DNA from: Hydrogenothermaceae bacterium
GTDB taxonomy: Bacteria; Aquificota; Aquificia; Aquificales; Hydrogenothermaceae
Direction: 5' to 3'
Assembly: GCA_012961365.1 (NCBI GenBank)
Contig: DTZN01000121.1
Coordinates: 1 to 8,473, forward strand
Length of the DNA stretch: 8,473 nucleotides
The position numbers and the translations under genes are program-made. The notes below the pieces were generated by a model, which was not told where the DNA came from, ran no database searches, and saw only the letters and a list, made by a program, of their open reading frames with translations. Positions within the stretch are counted from its first letter, which is position 1; every line of letters begins with the position of its first letter. Shown piece by piece: positions 5,453-8,473 of the stretch.

Positions 5453-5819
5453 TTAAGTTTTTCCTTGCTTCTTTAAAACCTTCATAGATTGGTGTTAATA
5501 CTTCTATTACATTTTGTATATGTTCTTCTTTATTTAGAGTGTTTGCTTTTAAAAGTTCTTCAATACAAAAATCATACAACTTGTCTAAATTTTCTGCTAT
5601 TTCTCTACCACTTTCTTTATCTAAAGAAGCCTTTAAAACAAGTATTGCATCTGTAATTTTTGTTATACTTTCCGCTTTTGTTTTTATATCATTTTCCTGC
5701 AAGGCAAATTTTGCAATATTTAGAAGACTTAGTATTTCCTCATAAGTTTTTATAAGTAAATCTTCTTTACTTTCTATTTGGGTATAATTATTTTCGTATG
5801 CAGAATATGGGTTTGTCAT
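5439..5819 (-). CDS. fliS: flagellin export chaperone FliS
   Basis: Cytoplasmic chaperone that binds the disordered C-terminal end of flagellin, prevents premature polymerisation and guides it to the flagellar type III export gate. 126 residues, typical length. The N-terminus NPYSAYENNYTQIESKEDLLIKTYE matches the family's NPY..Y.....T.S.E.Li...Yd pattern. A four-helix bundle follows, with the conserved GREIAENLDKLYDFCIEELLKAN stretch at about 71-93. AAAGGAG (5832-5826) lies 6 nt before the ATG and overlaps the fliD stop codon, so it is closely linked to fliD (11-nt gap). It overlaps the next gene by 14 bp. The cognate flagellin is encoded in the same group. Confidence 0.93.
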   Translation of the reverse strand: MTNPYSAYENNYTQIESKEDLLIKTYEEILSLLNIAKFALQENDIKTKAESITKITDAILVLKASLDKESGREIAENLDKLYDFCIEELLKANTLNKEEHIQNVIEVLTPIYEGFKEARKNLNENR

Positions 5820-5830
5820 TTTTTTCTCCT

Positions 5831-7153
5831 TTATTGCTCATTATTATTGCCTATTATAAGTTTAGCAAAGTTTTGAATTCTAAGTTGTGTTGCTTGCATT
5901 TCTGAAAGATACATTTCAAGTTTTGCAAATCTAAGTCTCATACTTTCTATTTGAGTATCTATTCTTTTTGTTAAGTCTTCTATTCTCCTTTGAAGATTTA
6001 TGTATTGTTCTTGGTATCTTTGATCCCTTAATGAAAGATTATCTGTATAAGATGTTACTACAGTCTCTAAAGCTCTACCAAAATCTTGAAGTATTTGCTT
6101 TGCATCTGGGTTATTTTGTATAAAGTTATTAAATGCTTCTTCATTAAGTTCTAAAAGTCCCTTTGTTGACTCTGCATCTCCCAATGTATTAATTAGTCCG
6201 TATTTCCCAAGATAATTAGTTATAACTCCTAATACAGATGTTGCGATAGTATTTAAAGTAGCTTCTCCTTGCAAAGGTTGGCCTTGAGATGTTGCAAGTC
6301 TAATAGTTTCTTTTAGTTGGTTATATCCATCTATAGCAGCGTTTATATTGTCTTTTATATTTGAGAAATCATCAGATACAGTTAATGTCGCAGAGCCTGT
6401 TTGTTTTACAGTTATATCTACTCCTGTTAAAATTCCTGTAAATATGTTTGATTGGCTTGTTATGGTAATCCCATCAAGAGTTATTGATGCATTTTGAGCT
6501 GCAACAATTTCTGTAGAACTGGTTGTATTAAATGTAGTTCCTGTGTCTGAAACACCTGTTATTGTATTTTGCGTTCCTGTATTAACAGATTTTACTATAA
6601 GTTTATAATCTGGATTATTTACATCTCCCACATTTATAATTGTAGCTTCTAAATCTTCAGATTGATTTATTTCATTTGCAATATCTGACAAAGATTTCCC
6701 TGTGTAGTCTATATTTAGTGATTTTTCAGAGCCATTTAAATAGTAGTTTATAGTTAAAGTTCCACTACCTTGTAAAGCTGTGTTGACGTCATCTACCGTT
6801 GCTGTTAAGTCTATCCTCCATTTTGAACTTTCTGCCAAGGAGCTTACAGTTAGAGAATATGTACCGTTTAATGCTTTGTTATTTATAACTGTAGCACTGG
6901 CTATATCAGGGTTTGATACAGTTGCAGATTTTGTCTCATAAGTTGTTTCTAATGTTAAATTTAAGGCTGGTGGAAACAGTGCAGTTAGTTTATTATTTAT
7001 AGCAGAAAGGGCATCTTTTTGTAATTTTATTTGTTCTGCTTGTTGTTCCATTAATTTTATGGGAATATTTTTGAGTTCTTTATATTTTTCTAAATATCCC
7101 ATATAATCAAAACCAGTGTTAGATATACCACTAATATAAAATTCACCAGCCAT
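5831..7153 (-). CDS. fliD: flagellar filament cap protein FliD (HAP2)
   Basis: Capping protein at the tip of the flagellum that folds incoming flagellin into the filament. 440 residues, within the family range. The FliD N-terminal domain is about 1-110 (starting ISGISNTGFDYMGYLEKY, then a helix through about residue 60). A Flagellin_IN-type motif is seen around 147-189 (SLSDIANEINQ, then a strand-rich stretch ending KLIVKS). The C-terminal domain begins near 217 with the characteristic ASITLDGITITSQSNIFTG and LTGVDITVK, and ends with a long coiled coil at about 375-430 (RIEDLTKRIDTQIESMRLRF). There is no signal peptide, as expected for a type III export substrate. A GGAAAGG purine run lies about 9 nt before the ATG. 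The middle of the protein is Thr/Ser/Asn-rich, the usual variable part. It lies 17 nt after flaG and 11 nt before fliS. Confidence 0.94.
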   Translation of the reverse strand: MAGEFYISGISNTGFDYMGYLEKYKELKNIPIKLMEQQAEQIKLQKDALSAINNKLTALFPPALNLTLETTYETKSATVSNPDIASATVINNKALNGTYSLTVSSLAESSKWRIDLTATVDDVNTALQGSGTLTINYYLNGSEKSLNIDYTGKSLSDIANEINQSEDLEATIINVGDVNNPDYKLIVKSVNTGTQNTITGVSDTGTTFNTTSSTEIVAAQNASITLDGITITSQSNIFTGILTGVDITVKQTGSATLTVSDDFSNIKDNINAAIDGYNQLKETIRLATSQGQPLQGEATLNTIATSVLGVITNYLGKYGLINTLGDAESTKGLLELNEEAFNNFIQNNPDAKQILQDFGRALETVVTSYTDNLSLRDQRYQEQYINLQRRIEDLTKRIDTQIESMRLRFAKLEMYLSEMQATQLRIQNFAKLIIGNNNEQ

Positions 7154-7170
7154 AATTAATTACCTTTCCT

Positions 7171-7533
7171 TTAAACTTTTGAGTCGAAAAGCAATCCAGC
7201 AACCTCATTTAAGTATTTAGCAACCTTTAAAACTGCCTCTGGAGGAATTTGTCTTATTACTTCTTTAGTATCTTTATCGACTATTTTTATTACCTGTATA
7301 CCTGTATCTTCGTCAGTTTCTATTCTAAGTTGAGAATTAAGTAATTCAAGTTTTTTATTTAGGTCATTAATCGCATCGTTTATTTTTTCTGGAGTTACTT
7401 CCTCTATTGTCTGTTGGTTTTGGTTTTGTTGATTATTTACTTTCTGCTTATTTTCTTGTATTACTCTTTGAAGTTCTACGTTTTGGGAATTCATATTTGT
7501 AAGAGCTTGAGATTGTCCTAGTTTAATTTCCAT
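7171..7533 (-). CDS. flaG: FlaG family protein
   Basis: Small flagellar protein, reported in other bacteria to affect filament length; its biochemical role is unclear. 120 residues. Residues about 19-45 are a Gln/Asn-rich low-complexity linker (ENKQKVNNQQNQNQQ). Residues about 48-120 hold the conserved FlaG domain: a helix (INDAINDLNKKLELLN), then LRIETDEDTGIQVIKIVD, EVIRQIPPEAVLKVAKYL and GLLFDSKV at the extreme C-terminus. Position between flagellin and fliD is the classical one. It is the first gene after the flagellin terminator. No convincing promoter is visible in the 81-nt gap, so read-through from flagellin is likely to supply part of its expression. The ribosome binding site is a modest GAGG in AAGAGGCG. 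Confidence 0.88.
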   Translation of the reverse strand: MEIKLGQSQALTNMNSQNVELQRVIQENKQKVNNQQNQNQQTIEEVTPEKINDAINDLNKKLELLNSQLRIETDEDTGIQVIKIVDKDTKEVIRQIPPEAVLKVAKYLNEVAGLLFDSKV

Positions 7534-7584
7534 TTTTATCGCCTCTTAGCTATATATCACAATATAAATATAAAGAATAACAAA

Positions 7585-7603
7585 AAGGGGGACAAGCCCC
7601 CTT
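7585..7603 (-). terminator. rho-independent terminator after flagellin
   Basis: Perfect 7-bp stem AAGGGGG (7585-7591) / CCCCCTT (7597-7603) with a 5-nt loop. Read on the minus strand, the stem is followed by a run of T (TTTTTG, then TTATTCTTTATATTT). It lies 11 nt beyond the flagellin stop. Five G-C pairs in an AT-rich background make it stand out. On the plus strand the following sequence (TTAGTTTAGTTTATT) is a poorer tract. Confidence 0.85.
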
Positions 7604-7614
7604 AGTTTAGTTTA

Positions 7615-8473
7615 TTATCTTAGTAGTTGTAGAACCATTTGTGGTAGTTGATTTGCCTGAGCCATCATTGCCATACCAGATTGCATGAGAGTTTGGTATC
7701 TTGTGAAGTTTGCCATTTCTTTAGCAAAGTCTACATTTCTGATACGAGATTCAGCTTCTCTTTGTTGAACAGCACTAAATTCATTGTTTTGTATAATTGT
7801 TTCAAGATTAATTTGGATAGAACCAAGGTTAGCTCTTTGTTTATCTATTTTTTTAATAATTGTATCAATAACTCTTAATGAAAATTCAGCATTAGCATTG
7901 TTATCTACTTTAACACTTGTATCTAAAGAAGACTTATCTGCAACGTTAGCAGCTTGGACTCCTAAACCTTCTCCGATTGTCGATATACCTGTGAAATTAT
8001 AACCATATGCACTGTCTCCAAATACCTGTAAATCACCTACTTTAACTGCAGAACCTGTAGCACCTGCTGAAACGTTTTGTGTTCCATCAACATCTATTAA
8101 CTTATTCAGGTCAAAGTTACTTCCATTTGTTCCCACAGATACTTCTACTGCTACAGTTTCTCCATTGTCAGTTGTTAAAACAAGTCTATCTGCAGCATCA
8201 ACTGATGCAGTTATTGCAACTCCATTATCTTGAGCTTGGGAGTTAATTAAATCAGCAAGATTTTGAGCATTTATAGTAGTATTAGATGCAAAACTTAAAG
8301 TAATATCTGGTGAAGTTTCAGGTCCAACATATATCTTAATTGTAAGGCCACCATTTCCAGTATTATGTGTGCCAAATGCTGTGCCAGCAACACTTTCATT
8401 ATTTGCAGCTGCAGTTATACCTTTTGCTTGAAGATCTGCATTAGAGTTTATAACTTTTGCAATTACAGAAGCA
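7615..8473 (-). CDS. fliC: flagellin, 5' end missing (C-terminal ~286 residues)
   Basis: Filament subunit, exported by the flagellar type III system. The frame stays open from its stop (7617-7615) to the window edge, so the N-terminal D0/D1 helices are outside. The GTG at 8136-8134 is an internal Val and not a start. Read from the edge, the protein begins in the variable central domain (ASVIAKVINSNADLQAKGIT), then has a Flagellin_IN-like segment (NAQNLADLINSQAQDNGV, followed by RLVLTTDNG) and more Gly/Thr/Asn-rich strands. The conserved C-terminal D1/D0 domain (about 7618-7935) contains QRANLGSIQINLETII, RIRNVDFAKEMANFTRYQ and the terminal AQANQLPQMVLQLLR, the family hallmark and the FliS-binding end. 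A strong terminator follows, as expected for a highly expressed gene. The exact symbol (fliC, flaA or hag) cannot be told from the sequence. Confidence 0.97.
   Translation of the reverse strand, partial: ASVIAKVINSNADLQAKGITAAANNESVAGTAFGTHNTGNGGLTIKIYVGPETSPDITLSFASNTTINAQNLADLINSQAQDNGVAITASVDAADRLVLTTDNGETVAVEVSVGTNGSNFDLNKLIDVDGTQNVSAGATGSAVKVGDLQVFGDSAYGYNFTGISTIGEGLGVQAANVADKSSLDTSVKVDNNANAEFSLRVIDTIIKKIDKQRANLGSIQINLETIIQNNEFSAVQQREAESRIRNVDFAKEMANFTRYQTLMQSGMAMMAQANQLPQMVLQLLR

Noticed and set aside
7536..7543. GGCGATAA on the minus strand, close to the sigma-28 -10 box GCCGATAA, in front of flaG
   Set aside because: It ends only two bases before the flaG ATG, so the transcript would start inside the gene. 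There is no TAAA-type -35 element at the right distance, and the sequence doubles as the ribosome binding site area.
7648..8002. Two plus-strand open frames opposite the flagellin gene
   Set aside because: Both are antisense to the conserved flagellin C-terminal domain, with no initiation signals or recognisable content.
7615..8136. A separate 173-residue flagellin-like gene starting with GTG at 8136
   Set aside because: The frame stays open with flagellin-like sequence to the window edge and no ribosome binding site precedes the GTG. It is an internal Val codon.
1..8473. CRISPR arrays, tRNAs, insertion sequences, phage or defence genes
   Set aside because: No regularly spaced repeats, cloverleaf structures, transposase motifs or terminal inverted repeats were found. 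All larger frames are housekeeping, redox or flagellar.

Overview
The window is a compact, AT-rich bacterial chromosome segment with very short gaps, strong AAGGAG-type ribosome binding sites and Lys/Glu/Ile-rich proteins. The mix is housekeeping metabolism (IMP dehydrogenase, quinolinate synthase, methionine salvage), a secreted multihaem cytochrome c, a rubredoxin and a flagellar filament/cap cluster. This suits a motile, respiring, probably thermophilic chemolithotroph. The gene content and protein style recall Aquificota, in particular the Sulfurihydrogenibium/Hydrogenothermaceae type. That placement is an inference from composition and remembered family sequences, not a database result.

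Layout. (1) Positions 1-1462, plus strand: the 3' two thirds of guaB, then two tightly linked unassigned genes, a 40-residue one-helix membrane protein and a 120-residue soluble protein starting at TTG. (2) Positions 1459-2547, minus strand: a rubredoxin followed by a secreted triheme cytochrome c. The cytochrome converges on the plus-strand group, and the two stop codons overlap inside a possible hairpin. (3) Positions 2610-5179, plus strand: mtnC and rsgA (3-nt gap), then nadA behind a recognisable sigma-70-like promoter. (4) Positions 5165-8473, minus strand: the 3' part of a flagellin gene, a rho-independent terminator, then flaG, fliD, fliS and a 95-residue gene overlapping fliS. The last gene converges on nadA with a 15-bp overlap.

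How the genes work together. Region 4 is a filament-assembly module: the filament subunit (flagellin), FlaG, the filament cap (FliD), the flagellin export chaperone (FliS), and a small helical protein sitting where FliT-like chaperones often sit. The terminator after flagellin would uncouple abundant flagellin mRNA from the low-dose cap and chaperone genes. Region 2 is a small redox pair, with a cytoplasmic rubredoxin and a periplasmic cytochrome. Regions 1 and 3 are mostly housekeeping: GTP synthesis, NAD synthesis, 30S ribosome maturation and methionine salvage.

No tRNA, rRNA, CRISPR array, insertion sequence or phage gene was seen, and no intergenic stretch exceeds about 81 bases. Most of the window is ordinary. 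The parts worth a second look are the small unassigned genes (974-1096, 1100-1462, 5165-5452), the triheme cytochrome with its rubredoxin neighbour, and the compact convergent gene ends.
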